Of a stretch of DNA of 64,000 nucleotides, positions 34,473 to 45,437 are shown piece after piece. The stretch comes from Tillandsia leiboldiana (lineage: Eukaryota > Streptophyta > Magnoliopsida > Poales > Bromeliaceae). How positions within the stretch are numbered: the stretch's first letter is position 1; every line of letters begins with the position of its first letter. Made by a program: the position numbers and the translations under genes. A model generated the notes under the pieces. The model had not been told where the DNA came from. It did no database searches and worked only from the letters and a program-made list of their open reading frames with translations. Location of the stretch: the NCBI GenBank assembly GCA_029204045.2, contig CM055077.1, positions 9,872,584 to 9,936,583 on the forward strand, read 5' to 3'.

Positions 34473-34606
34473 AAAAAGGGGGAGAAGAGAAATAGGGGGA
34501 GACAGAGAAGAGATCATCGAGATAGGGGGAGAACGGAAAATGATGATCGTATCACAAAGGGGGAGAACATGGAGAACATGTTAGAGATGCTCAAGATAGG
34601 GGGAGA
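34473..34606 (+). promoter_or_regulatory. Multiple polypurine tracts
   Basis: Five AAAGGGGGAG / ATAGGGGGAG blocks within 130 bp. Repeated PPT-like tracts upstream of the true PPT are a Sirevirus hallmark. Confidence 0.85.
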
Positions 34607-34908
34607 CAAAGAAAAAACAAAAGAACCAAAAGGAAGACGGATCAAATGTAGGATTCTAATTTCTAACGACTAACGTTTGATTTTGTTTGGAGTTTTGTTT
34701 TGCAGGAATTACATCACTTTAAGACTCCAAGTCCTAAGTCATAGAGTATGTTCTAGGACTGTTTGGTTCAAATGTAATTTTGTATTTATTGGATCTTTCA
34801 CGCAAAGAAAATCAATGTTTTGGTGATAACATTGAATTTCGACTTTTTGGTTTAAGATGAGTGACTTGAGCGCTTTTATGTATTTTTGGGTTTTGTCACG
34901 AAATTGCC

Positions 34909-34920
34909 AAAGGGGGAGAT
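34909..34920 (+). promoter_or_regulatory. Polypurine tract, Sirevirus C
   Basis: AAAGGGGGAGAT directly before the 3' LTR. Confidence 0.92.
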
Positions 34921-36319
34921 TGTTACGGCATTTTGGTATTGGCATATTTCGTGAGTCATGTCAGTGAGTTGAGTCGGAGTCTTAAAGGGATAAAATTGTC
35001 AATCAGCAATCAAAGACTTAGAGAAGATTCAACAAGAGCTCAAGTTGACACTCAGTGTCTTGAGTCTTGAAGATTGAAGTTGAAGAATTGTGGATCAGTT
35101 ACATCAATCTCAAGAAGAAAGTATTCAAAAGGATCAGGTATGGTTAACTAAATAATTTTGGTGATCCGAATACTTTCTTATAGTGTAGAAACACTTGGAT
35201 GATTTTTTAATTGCATAAAAATCAAAAAACTGGACATGGGACATGTTCAGGATCCGGATCAGACCTTGCAATCCGGATCCCGAAGGGTACTTGTTCATTG
35301 GCAATTTCAATCCGGATCCTAGGCCATTCCGATCCGGATCCCGAACATGGAACTTTGCTGAATTGCATGAACGATCCGGATCGGACTTTGCAATCCGGAT
35401 CCCGAACCCTTGGTTTTTCTGGAATCGTCAATCTCGTTACGACGATCCGGATCGCAGTAAATCCGATCCGGATCGCCGTCCTGAAAATTTCCAGATAAGG
35501 TATGTTTTTGATTCTTATCTCTTTCCAAAGGTTTCTAAACTATAAATAGACGTTTAGGGTTTCTCAAAAACGTGGGAGCTACGGCCGATCAATTTATAAA
35601 ACTCTTGAGAGCAACCCTAGAGGCTAGGTTTTTATCGATCTTCTTTATAGCCTCTTTTAGGTCAATTCGATGGTTCTTTCAAGAACATATCTTTTGTCGA
35701 ATTGATCTAATCTTTGCTTAGAGATTTTTTTTACGGTTCCTCAATGAGAATCTAAGCAAAGGATCACCATCGAAGTCAATATTCTTATCGACTGAGTTTG
35801 CGTCGTGGATTCGACGTGGCATCGTGGATTCGGTGTGCTAAAGGCGTTTCGTGGATTCGAAACGTGTGCTCGTGGATTCGAGTGGCGTTCGTGGATTCGA
35901 ACGTGTGCAGTGGGCGTGCAAAATCGGTGGAGCGCGAGGTCCAAGAAATTGAAGGAGGAGTTAAATTCGTGGAGACGGTAATCACCTTGTTATTCTTCTT
36001 TTCTTAGGGATTGTTATTGCGTGGATATCCAACCGGTCAGCGCAAGGTCCGAAGAAGCTGAAGGAGGGGTTTGAGTCTGTGGAGTCGGTAATCATCTTGT
36101 TATTCTTCTATTCTTATTGGATTGTTATTGCGTGTTGGTCCCGTGGTTTTTCTCCTGGATTGGAGTTTCCACGTATATCTCGGTGTGCTGTTTTTTATTT
36201 CCGCATTGGTTTTTATTTTGCACTGAGATTTGGTTTTATAAGTATTACACCTATTCACCCCCCCTCTAGTTGTTTGATAGTACCTATTTAGATCCTTGTG
36301 GATCCCATAATAACCTACA
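34921..36319 (+). repeat. 3' LTR of Sirevirus C
   Basis: 1399 bp, same length as the 5' LTR. In hairpin 4 it has CTCG/CGAG where the 5' LTR has CTCG/TGAG; pairing survives as G-T. Confidence 0.95.
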
Positions 36320-36324
36320 GCAGT
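36320..36324 (+). repeat. Target-site duplication of Sirevirus C (right)
   Basis: GCAGT, matching 29919-29923. Confidence 0.95.
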
Positions 36325-36344
36325 TTCGACCCCGGGGCGTGACA
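36325..36344 (+). repeat. LARD3 5' LTR, last 20 bp
   Basis: TTCGACCCCGGGGCGTGACA; joined with 29923 it completes the LTR. Confidence 0.9.
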
Positions 36345-36352
36345 GATTAGAG

Positions 36353-36365
36353 TGGTATCAGAGCC
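36353..36365 (+). promoter_or_regulatory. LARD3 primer-binding site
   Basis: TGGTATCAGAGCC, 8 nt after the LTR. Confidence 0.9.
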
Positions 36366-38158
36366 TAGGTTGTAGGTCATGGTGGGCTTAGAAACCCTAG
36401 GCTTATGGTTTGACCCTTGGTTGACTTCGTGAGAGTCGTGATTTTAGCGAGAGTCCTGATTGAGTTTTATACCTCTCCCAAGGGACGGGAAGAGAGATTG
36501 GCATGTTTATTCTCCTAAGTGATTATGTTGGCTGCAGACAACATAATGCTGTGGAACGGGTGACATGCTTTAGACTTTCGCTGGATTGGGTCGAGCGCTG
36601 TTTGGTGTTGTTTTGTGGTTTCGTCGTGGCGAGCGGTGTCTCCCCGACGCTGTGTTTTGACCGTGTGCATCCTGTCATAGTAGTTGAGCTTGAGCAGTTG
36701 GTTTTGGGCCGGATACCCGGATTGAGGTCAGAGAACTCCGGACCCAGATGACAGGATTGTCAGAGGCTTATCAGCGACAGAGTGAGCAGCTGGTCTTGGT
36801 GACACAATTGTCGGAGCACTGAGTAGCCCCCTCAGTGCCAATGTTTAGTGTCGAGGCACCGAGGCAGGGTGGATAATTGACAGCAGAGGAGCTGTGGGAC
36901 ATGATCGATCCATTGAGCCATATTTGGCAGATGACCCACCCCGACTCGTAAGATTGAGTTTGGAGCCTTTGGAGGCAGAGTCGTGGTTGGTGTTGATGGA
37001 GTGATTAATTGAGAGCCTCCCCGTGCTAGAGAGTGTATGCAGTTGTTGAACTGCGCGCTCCAGGTTTCGAGGGACGAGGCGCATAGGATATGTGAGACTG
37101 GGAGTGGATTGCGCCAGGATACCTTTTAGCTTAGTTGGTCCCTCTGTTTTGGATTATTGACGCCTCGTTGGAGTAGGCGTTGTGGTTAGAGCGTGGCGTT
37201 GCAGTTCCTTTGGATAGGGATCTGCCGCCAGAGGCGAGTTCTGGATTTTGGCGCTTGGCGCCGGGTGATGGAGGATAGATCGACCGGCAAAGGCATTTCT
37301 GATTTCTTTTCCAGGATAATGAGTTCCCGAGATGCCGGAGATCGAGTGGACCCCGATGGCAGCATCAGCGTCTATATCTGAGTGGCGCAGCGGTAGCGTG
37401 GATTTGTTATCTGCAGAGGACCTTAATTGTCGCCTCAATGTGATCAGAGACAGAGGTCGTGCTCCCTTGTGGATAGTCCTGATTTTCAGGCAGATTGAGC
37501 GACAACCACTTGCTTTGAGCGGATGAATCTGTGCCGCCCGGTTGGAGGGCACCACGGTAGTGGATCGAGTGTCGCAGGTGGGATTTCACCACAGCAGTCA
37601 GAGTTAGAGCATGTTTCATTCTTGCCTGGGCTAGAGGCAGCTTTGTTACCACGTGCACTAGAGGTACAGGTTCCTGGTGTTGTTGTGCATGTGGAGGAAG
37701 CTTTTGGATCATGTCCAGTGCGGCCGAGACTGCGAGTTACCGGCAGAATTATTGGAAATTGTAGCAATTCGGTGTTTCGACCATGTGCTTGAGATTGGTT
37801 GGCACAATGCCACAGAATGTCTGACTGCGGCGAGAGAGGACGTTGATCTTCGGCAAGGCGGACAAGAGAAGGGTTGCTTGTTGAGATTGTTAGAGCACAC
37901 AGGTTTTAGCGACAGTGTGAGAGGTGCTTACGGCGGCACCGGGACTCAGGGATATCCTTGTTGCTCATGAGATCCCGGGTGTGATTTCACCTGAACTGTT
38001 GATAATGCCGCTGGTTAGGGAGATAGAGATTGCGTTGGACGTGGTTCGGGGAACCGCGCCACCCTCGACAGCACCTCATTGGATATCGCCTGTAGAGCTG
38101 AGAGAGCTGATGGCGCAGTTGCAGGATCTGATGGATCGAGGGGCCTGTTTGACCTGGT

Positions 38159-38293
38159 GCCACGCCGTTGGTAAACGGTGGTGATGCCACGCCGTTGGTA
38201 TACGGCGGTGATGCCACGCCGTTGGTATACGGCGGTGATGCCATGCCGTTGGTATACGGTGGTGATGCCACGTCGTTGATACACGACTGTGAG
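38159..38293 (+). repeat. 27-bp hairpin minisatellite, 5 units
   Basis: Units start at 38159, 38186, 38213, 38240 and 38267. Each is an inverted repeat such as CGCCGT-TGGTAT-ACGGCG; the last is GTCGT-TGATAC-ACGAC. LARD2 has two units at 23382-23435. The run of repeated residues on the complementary strand is a by-product, not a protein. Confidence 0.85.
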
Positions 38294-39245
38294 GGTCCTT
38301 TTATGGTTCGAGTGTAGACAAGTCCGGGCGGTATCTAGGACCTTTTGATGGAGTTATACTCCGGCAATTAGTGTATGATGCGAGTACCTACTTGGAATTA
38401 GACAGCCGAGGACTTCGCCTAGATGGCGTTCGGGACATGGTAGGGGCATTATGAGTTTATAGCGAGGCCCAATGGAATGACGAATGCCCTGTTGACTTCA
38501 AGGTCTGAGGAATTGTATGTCCTAGTTGTGCTGGGACGGACTGGGAGTAATGTTTCCCGAGGATATTTTGATTTACTCACAAAGCGACTTGGAGCACGAG
38601 GAGCACTTGTGGATGTGCTACCAGGCCCGTGTGGATGAAGCGGTATGCCAAGTTATTGAGGTACAAGTTTTAGCTCCAAGTGCATGCCTTCTTGGGTCAC
38701 CTTATTCTGGCCATTGGAGTGGCGGTGGAATCCGGCCAAATAGATGTTATTCGAGTTTGGCTGAAACCAACATTTATCCTTGAGGTAAGGAGCTTCTTAG
38801 ACTTGGCAGTGCCGGGAGAGCATGGCCAATGGATAATGAGACTGATGCCAGCGCCAATGCTAGTGTTTCCAATGTTGGGAGATGGATTTGTGTGTTTTAG
38901 TGATGCCTCCCATTGTGGCTGTAGAGTTACCGTGGGTTGATTTTCGGTCCACACTTCATTAGTCCAACCCTATGAGTATTGAGGCAGGACGAACCGCTGT
39001 TTTGCAGGCAGCTTGGATCCCACAGTTGAGCCTTTCAGTACGTCTATTACTTCCAGCTTTGATTGATATACCTGGGCGTAGGCCATGCCTGCTTGGCTAT
39101 CAGTCCTGATTACTCAGCATTTCTGTTCTATACTATATGATAGATTAAGATTTCAGCTTCAGTTTACGGTTTCTACCATGCGGCATTAGTGGAGCCTACA
39201 GTTTTCAGCAACTTGATTGGGATTTACGCGGATTGTCGTTGCTGG

Positions 39246-40591
39246 TGTTACGGAATTTGAGTTGGCGTAGTTTCGTGAAAGTCTCAAGTCTTGAAGATTG
39301 AAGGTGAAGAAAGTTGGATCATTTAACTCAATCTCAAGAAAGAAGAATTCAAAAGGATCAGGTATGTTTAACTAAAGATTTTGTGTGATCCGAATACTTC
39401 TTGTAGTGTAGAAACACTTGGAAGAATCTTTCATTGCATAAAAATCAAAAACTGGACTTGGGACATGTTCAGGATCCGGATCAGGTTGTTCGATCCGGAT
39501 CCCGAAGGTGGTTCGTTCATACACCAGTTCAATCCGGATCGTAGCCTCTTGATCCGGATCCCGAACACTTAGTTTACCATCTTCCTTGAACGATCCGGAT
39601 CAGGCTTCGCAATCCGGATCCCGAACGTTGATGTTTGGTGAACTGTATGAACGATCCGGATCATGCACTTCGATCCGGATCCCGAACCTTCGTTTTTCTG
39701 GAACTGGCTGACTCGTTACGACGATCCGGATCACAGCTAGTCCGATCCGGATCGCCGTCCGTAAAATTTCCAGAAATGTTAGGTTTTTGATTCTTATCTC
39801 CTTCCTAGGGTTTCTAACCTATAAATAGACCCTATGACTCTTTTTCTAGGGTCAATCCACATAGTCATTAGCCGTCATTTTCATATATCATTTTATACGG
39901 CTATAGATCCACATATAGAGAAGAAAGGAAATCATTAGAGAATACTCTATGTTTCTTCATCTATATTGATTAGTTTGATTCTAGGTTTTCATACTCACAT
40001 CTTGAGTTGAATCAAACTAATGAATACTTAGATGGTATTTCCGATCTATCTTTGATCTAAGTATTCGGCGGATCATCACCACCCAAAACAACGATTTACC
40101 CCCAAAAATCGGCGCGTGGATTCGCGTGTCCTTGTGGATTCAAGGTTCAACCGCTCTCGTGGATTCGGAGCGAGGCACGTTCGTGGATTCGAAGGGTGCT
40201 ATTGGGTGAAGACCGTGGATTCGGTCGGACGTCGTGGATTCGACGTTGGACGCCGTGGATTCGGCGTTGGGCGCAGATCGTGGATTCGAGAAGCGTCGCG
40301 GAGCGAGCGGAGAAGATCCTCTAGGAGCGTATGGAAAAGGTTGAGTCGTAAGTGTGTACGGTAAATCACCTTGTACGTGTTTTAATTCTAGTGGATTTCT
40401 GCCGTGTTATCGGTCCCGTGGTTTTTTACTCCGGTGATGGAGTTTTCCACGTAAAAATCTTGCGTATTATTTTTATTTCCGCATTGGGTTTTTATCGCAA
40501 CGATTTTTTGAGTGTTTATGCGTTTACACCTATTCACCCCCCTCTAGGTGTTTTTTCCCCTATTTAGATCTGTATTACATATAACCCAACA
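39246..40591 (+). mobile_element. Solo LTR D of a Sirevirus (1346 bp)
   Basis: TGTTACGGAATTTGAG to ATAACCCAACA, flanked by GCTGG on both sides (39241-39245 and 40592-40596). No internal region, so an LTR-LTR recombinant. Same length as and nearly identical to the E 3' LTR (42135-43480). Palindrome array 39473-39753 (about 10 copies), TATA at 39820-39826. Confidence 0.95.
40112..40290 (+). repeat. TGGATT-loop hairpin array, 8 units (LTR D)
   Basis: Eight TGGATT loops. Stems include GCGCG/CGCGT, CCTTG/CAAGG, GACCG/CGGTC, GACGTCG/CGACGTT and GACGCCG/CGGCGTT. In CCTTG/CAAGG the second pair is T-A rather than C-G, which keeps pairing. Confidence 0.85.
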
Positions 40592-41267
40592 GCTGGTTCG
40601 GATTTTTGATCGCGAGGTTGGGCATCAGCATTATGATCACATTTTTAGCCAGTTTTCAGTCCCGTTCACTGACGGTTTGGTCCCCGTCAGAGTGTCCTTA
40701 TTAGTTGAGAGATCGACTTCGACCCGTGGGTCTGTTGGGGTTATGTTGGCATGTTGAGTGACCAACTGTGGCATGAGATTGTGTCTCTTGAGGATACCTT
40801 TTGAGGGTAGCCCGCAGTTGAGCAGTCCACTCGGGTGATTTTGGATCGGGAAGTAACCGAGTGAAGACCCCAGCTTATTGGATGAATGGGTGGGTACGCT
40901 TCGGGTCGCCTTGTTGAGATTGGCACCAGGATGTGATTTGGTGCGTGTTGCACGGTGGTTATTATGTTTCCCCCAGCTTTTGATGGAGCCCCTGTATTGT
41001 TTCACGTCTCAGCTCAGGAGTATTTTGCTTTTGGATCCCTCGCTCGTGATTGACTTACCCCTTTGAGATCTGTGATTGTTGGAGTACGAGGGACGCCCGT
41101 TGCGATTTCTGGCTCGAGAGATGAGAAAATTGCATATCGGGCCATGCCGTACTTGTTGTTGTTGTTGTTGGGGAGTAATCACGGGGAGTGAGTGATGTTT
41201 CGGGAGCTGGAGGCGTTATTGATGGATACCTACCCGTGGTATTTGTGACTCCTGGTGGAATTGAGCT

Positions 41268-41285
41268 AGTTTCGAGGACGAAACT
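41268..41285 (+). promoter_or_regulatory. PPT-adjacent hairpin, LARD3
   Basis: AGTTTCG / CGAAACT with loop AGGA, 18 nt before the LTR. Confidence 0.7.
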
Positions 41286-41292
41286 TTCTTTA

Positions 41293-41303
41293 GTGGGGGA
41301 GGA
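41293..41303 (+). promoter_or_regulatory. LARD3 polypurine tract
   Basis: GTGGGGGAGGA before TGTGAAGACC. Confidence 0.88.
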
Positions 41304-42134
41304 TGTGAAGACCCGAAATTCCCACTTATGGAGCACTGTTTCATCTACAGCTTCTGGAGGCCTATGCGGCGCGTCGGCGGGGTTTGTGCACAATTTGGAC
41401 TCAAGTGGGGGACTTCGGGCTTAAATGGATCACGCGGGTGATCAAATGGCCCCGTCGAATGCTTAGAAGTGGTTTTGCGCGCAATGGATATTAAAATTGG
41501 GCTCCGCGCGAGGTTTGGACAAAAGAACATCTTTCCGGATGCCTTCGGCAATTTTTAGAGTTGGATTTTGGCAAATCGGACTTCGGATTTGGATTCAGCG
41601 CGCGAAAACGATGAAAATGGACTATTCACTTGTATTTTTCGGAGCCCGGATAATGCGCACATTTTTCGAGGCTTCTTGGTACTGTTCCGGCGGCGGCGGG
41701 CAGCGGCGGCAGCGGCGGCAGCGGCGGAGCACCGCGCGGGCAGGCGGGGGCAGGTGCGCGGTCCACCGCGGAGGCGTGCACCGGTCGCGGGCCACGTCGC
41801 GGATCCCGGTTGGCCGGCGCAGGGGGCGCGGTCCACGGGAGAAGGCGCGGTGTACGGTGGACCGGAGGGTGACACGTGGCAGATGGCGGTTGGCTGGTCC
41901 TCGTGCGCGCGGTCCACGGAGCGGGTGCAGGCCGCCTCGGGGCGCGTGCGTGCAGGGTGGCAGGCGGCGGCGCAGGCGCGCACGTGGGCGCGGTCGGGGC
42001 TGAGTGCGGTCCACGTGTCGACGCCTCCGCGCTCCACGTGTCGAGCAGCGGATGGCCGAGGCGGTTGTCCGCTGTTCGGGTGCGACGTGGCCGGCCGTGG
42101 GGATTTCGGGCGGCTACAGTGTTGGGCTTGGCCC
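41304..42134 (+). repeat. LARD3 3' LTR, first 831 bp
   Basis: Nearly identical to 25933-26773. It ends inside the ACAGTGTTGGGC palindrome, where Sirevirus E begins. Confidence 0.9.
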
Positions 42135-43480
42135 TGTTGGGTTATATGTAATACGGATCTAAATAGGGGAAAAAACACCTAGAGGGGGGTGAATAGGTGT
42201 AAACGTATAAACACTCAAAAATCGTTGCGATAAAAACCCAATGCGGAAATAAAAATAATACGCAAGATTTTTACGTGGAAAACTCCATCACCGGAGTAAA
42301 AAAACCACGGGACCGATAACACGGCAGAAATCCACTAGAATTAAAACACGTACAAGGTGATTTACCGTACACACTTACGACTCAACCTTTTCCATACGCT
42401 CCTAGAGGATCTTCTCCGCTCGCTCCGCGACGCTTCTCGAATCCACGATCTGCGCCCAACGCCGAATCCACGGCGTCCAACGTCGAATCCACGACGTCCG
42501 ACCGAATCCACGGTCTTCACCCAATAGCACCCTTCGAATCCACGAACGTGCCTCGCTCCGAATCCACGAGAGCGGTTGAACCTTGAATCCACAAGGACAC
42601 GCGAATCCACGCGCCGATTTTTGGGGTAAATCATTGTTTTAGGGTGGTGATGATCCGCCGAATACTTAGATCAAAGATAGATCGGAAATACCATCTAAGT
42701 ATTCATTAGTTTGATTCAACTCAAGATGTGAGTATGAAAACCTAGAATCAAACTAATCAATATAGATGAAGAAACATAGAGTGTTCTCTAATGATTTCCT
42801 TTCTTCTCTATATGTGGATCTATAGCCGTATAAAATGATATATGAAAATGACGGCTATTGACTATGTGGATTAACCCTAGAAAAAGAATCATAGGGTCTA
42901 TTTATAGGTTAGAAACCCTAGGAAGGAGATAAGAATAAAAAACCTAACATTTCTGGAAATTTTACGGACGGCGATCCGGATCGGACTAGCTGTGATCCGG
43001 ATCGTCGTAACGAGTCAGCCAGTTCCAGAAAAACGAAGGTTCGGGATCCGGATCGAAGTGCTTGATCCGGATCGTTCATACAGTTCACCAAACATCAACG
43101 TTCGGGATCCAGATTGCGAAGCCTGATCCGGATCGTTCAAGGAAGATGGTAAACTAAGTGTTCGGGATCCGGATCAAGAGGCTACGATCCGGATTGAACT
43201 GGTGTATGAACGAACCACCTTCGGGATCCGGATCGAACAACCTGATCCGGATCCTGAACATGTCCCAAGTCCAGTTTTTGATTTTTATGCAATGAAAGAT
43301 TCTTCCAAGTGTTTCTACACTACAAGAAGTATTCGGATCACACAAAATCTTTAGTAAAACATACCTGATCCTTTTGAATTCTTCTTTCTTGAGATTGAGT
43401 TAAATGATCCAACTTTCTTCACATTCAATCTTCAAGACTTGAGACTTTCACGAAACTACGCCAACTCAAATTCCGTAACA
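42135..43480 (-). repeat. 3' LTR of Sirevirus E (1346 bp)
   Basis: On minus TGTTACGGAATTTG (43480) to ATAACCCAACA (42135). The hairpin array lies at about 42435-42615 and the GATCCGGATC array near 42970-43260. Almost the same sequence as solo LTR D, in inverted orientation. Confidence 0.93.
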
Positions 43481-43492
43481 ATCTCCCCCTTT
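43481..43492 (-). promoter_or_regulatory. Polypurine tract, Sirevirus E
   Basis: AAAGGGGGAGAT on minus, preceding the 3' LTR. A further GGGGGAG block lies near 44125-44135. Confidence 0.9.
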
Positions 43493-44302
43493 GGCGGTTT
43501 CGTGACAAAACACAGATCCACTAAAGAAAAAATTCAAAAAGATATTTTTGTTGCTATCACCATACAACAAAAATTTACAATGGAGATCCAAAAATTTAAA
43601 AACATGAGATAAACTCCTAAAACAGACTCTAGACTTAGACATCTGTACTCTCTGCACAAAGAAATCATTCTTGACAAAAAGAGATCGTTAGATACCTCAA
43701 GAATATTTAGCATACAAAACCTAGTACAGAGATAGAGTTTATCTAATCACCATGACATTTGAGAATTCAGATATGTAAGAGAATCATAGTCAAAAACCAA
43801 CATATCTTCTATGCATTCAAAAACCAAATGTCAAAATGTTAGTCCAACATCAACTTGTTAGTAATAATACATGCCCAAATAGTTAGTCGAATAATTAGTC
43901 GAGACATGCAAACAATCACAAGATGAAAACCAAAGTTGAAGTTGAAGAGATACTTACCTTGATGTATACAAAATCTTCATCAGCAAGATTTTCACAATCA
44001 TTGTTCAAGTTCCCTTACCTTGATGTTCATTCACATCATCATTGTACCTTGATATTTCATCATTCATTGTAGAGATCATACTTCATACTTACCTTGATAT
44101 TTCATCATTCATTGTTCAAAGTTCCCTCTAACTCTCTCCCCCTTTTTGTCACAAAACAAAGCCAAAATGTAGTTAAGACTACGAAATGTTAGGAGAGTGA
44201 AAAGTTCCAATAAAACGTAAAACCTGAGAACTAAGCTAAAGTAAGTATAAAACTAAATCCTAACATCAAAATCCTGCACAAAAAGAAAAAGGAAGGTGCA
44301 GT

Positions 44303-44902
44303 TCAGTCGGAGGAGTCTGAGCTGGTACAACTCAGCTTGCTCAAAATCCCTTTAAGCATTGTCGAAATAGTTGAACACTTCTTCTTGATCTTCTTGTGTT
44401 CAGAGGAAATTTGCTGAAGTTCTTTCGATATCCTCTCTTGTGCAGCAGAGAGTCTTTGTTGTTCCTGGCGAAGCGATTCCAATACAGCAGCGTCTGTACC
44501 CTGTCTTTTCGAGTGTGATGGATGCTGTCTAGAAGCAGATGGTGCATCCAATCCCTTAACCCATGGAGATTCAGTTTGTAGAACCCCAGAAAGTGAGCGA
44601 GCTCTAGTAAGAGGCCCACTATGATAACTTTCACTTCTTAGGACATTCTTTCGTCTTGTATATTGCTTAGTTGTTGATGCAGATTTCATAAGCCTTTTGC
44701 CTTTGACAGAGTTCCTGTTTTCCTCATCAATCTTCTGTTGAACATCTTTGAAGAATTCATCCCATTCTTCCGTATCGTACCCTGAGCTGTCCTCCCTGCC
44801 TTCGGTTGTCTTATCTCCTGTTGAAACATCCGGTTTCTCTTTTACAGATGTACTCTTGTGCACCATTGTGACCAGTAACAGGATTAACCAAGAGAGTGCC
44901 AT
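44303..44902 (-). CDS. 3' ORF of Sirevirus E (199 aa, env-like position)
   Basis: Intact ORF between pol and the 3' LTR, the place where some Sireviruses carry an env-like gene. The start is the first ATG after a strong 3' splice site. Residues 2-14 (ALSWLILLLVTMV) are hydrophobic, signal-anchor-like. Residues 25-65 are acidic; 66-135 are basic and Ser/Thr-rich; 139-190 form a probable coiled coil (LRQEQQRLSAAQERISKEL) ending in a Ser/Asp tail. I recognise no enzyme or specific family. It is much shorter than env-like proteins described in Sireviruses, so env is a positional guess. It could equally be an accessory coiled-coil protein. The gene is absent from gag-only B and C. Confidence 0.7.
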   Translation of the reverse strand: MALSWLILLLVTMVHKSTSVKEKPDVSTGDKTTEGREDSSGYDTEEWDEFFKDVQQKIDEENRNSVKGKRLMKSASTTKQYTRRKNVLRSESYHSGPLTRARSLSGVLQTESPWVKGLDAPSASRQHPSHSKRQGTDAAVLESLRQEQQRLSAAQERISKELQQISSEHKKIKKKCSTISTMLKGILSKLSCTSSDSSD

Positions 44903-44935
44903 TGATTCTAGTGCTTTAAGTTTAGAGAAATTGTC

Positions 44936-45321
44936 CTGTGAAAAAACAACTCAAGAACACATGAAAAATTGTTAATTTTCAAAGATTGAAAAAAAATTGT
45001 ACCCAAACAATCATAATCATGTAGAGAAGCTAAGAATCAAATTAGTTCTGCAAAAGGACTTTTAAAACTAGATCAATTGCATAATTTTCGAAAATCCTTA
45101 TTATATGCCCTAAACCGAAATTTTAGAAATCGAAGCCTAAAAATCCGTTAATCAGGAGAGTACCTAGCATATAATCAAAACTAATCTACCCAGAGTTCTT
45201 ATTTCAAAAGAAATTTGATCAAAAACCATCCACAAACAAAGTTGATCCAAGAAATTCATCACGTTTGAGGAGGAAAAGAGAAAAACGGTGAAAAACTGAG
45301 ATTTTGATCAATAAAACTTAC
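44936..45321 (-). other. Predicted 5' UTR intron of the E 3' ORF (386 bp)
   Basis: On minus the donor reads CCAA|GTAAGTTTT at 45321 and the acceptor TTGTTTTTTCACAG|GAC at 44936, a strong pyrimidine-rich site. The upstream exon (about 45410-45322) has no ATG, so splicing would make the ORF's ATG the first one. Confidence 0.6.
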
Positions 45322-45437
45322 TTGGAGTTGAAGAACTTGAGTTTGAAAGCTTCCAGGAAGGATGAAATCTAGAGAGAGAGGCTCTGGAAACTTTGGAACA
45401 AAAGATTGGAGTAAAGAAATCAAAAACCCCTTTCGTT

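Larger units (their letters stand above)
33319..34920 (+). other. Non-coding 3' region of Sirevirus C
   Basis: 1.6 kb between gag and the 3' LTR without protease, integrase, RT, RNase H or a 3' ORF. It holds the conserved 101-nt element, a purine-rich repeat block and the PPT. An A/T-rich stretch (33850-34470) shows nothing recognisable. Confidence 0.8.
29924..36319 (+). mobile_element. Sirevirus C, complete gag-only copia element
   Basis: 6396 bp with both LTRs of 1399 bp (about 12 differences, mostly transitions), PBS, an intact gag, multiple polypurine tracts and a perfect 5-bp TSD. It has no pol domain anywhere. Young, structurally complete and non-autonomous; it must borrow enzymes, plausibly from an E-like Sirevirus. 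Confidence 0.95.
36345..41303 (+). pseudogene. LARD3 internal region: gag-pol relic (split by solo LTR D)
   Basis: About 3.6 kb excluding D. PBS at 36353-36365. A gag relic lies near 36950-37060. An RT N-terminal relic (37924-38184) reads REIEIALDVVRGTAPPSTAP then ELRELMAQLQDLMDRG. It is followed by a hairpin minisatellite where the RT palm should continue. Then come GHYEFIARPNGMTNA (near 38450), EDILIYSQSDLEHEEHL (38556-38612), VRSFLDLAVPGE and an RNase H piece DGFVCFSDASHCGC. Order matches a gypsy pol, but frames shift and integrase is not recognised. The last 700 bp (40597-41303) lacks coding similarity. Confidence 0.78.
25933..42134 (+). mobile_element. LARD3, hosting three copia insertions
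   Basis: 5' LTR 25933-29923 continued at 36325-36344 (about 4.0 kb), PBS, internal region 36345-41303 split by solo LTR D, PPT, and 831 bp of 3' LTR up to Sirevirus E. The two LTR starts are nearly identical over about 800 bp, mainly differing in CGG repeat number and scattered substitutions, so the insertion is recent. It lies inside the LARD4 LTR. Confidence 0.88.

Noticed and set aside
37987..38284. Repetitive minus-strand frame with residues like PPYTNGVAS
   Set aside because: It is the reverse reading of the 27-bp hairpin minisatellite within an RT relic on plus.
44748..44975. 75-codon plus-strand frame opposite the E 3' ORF
   Set aside because: Antisense shadow of the intact minus-strand ORF.
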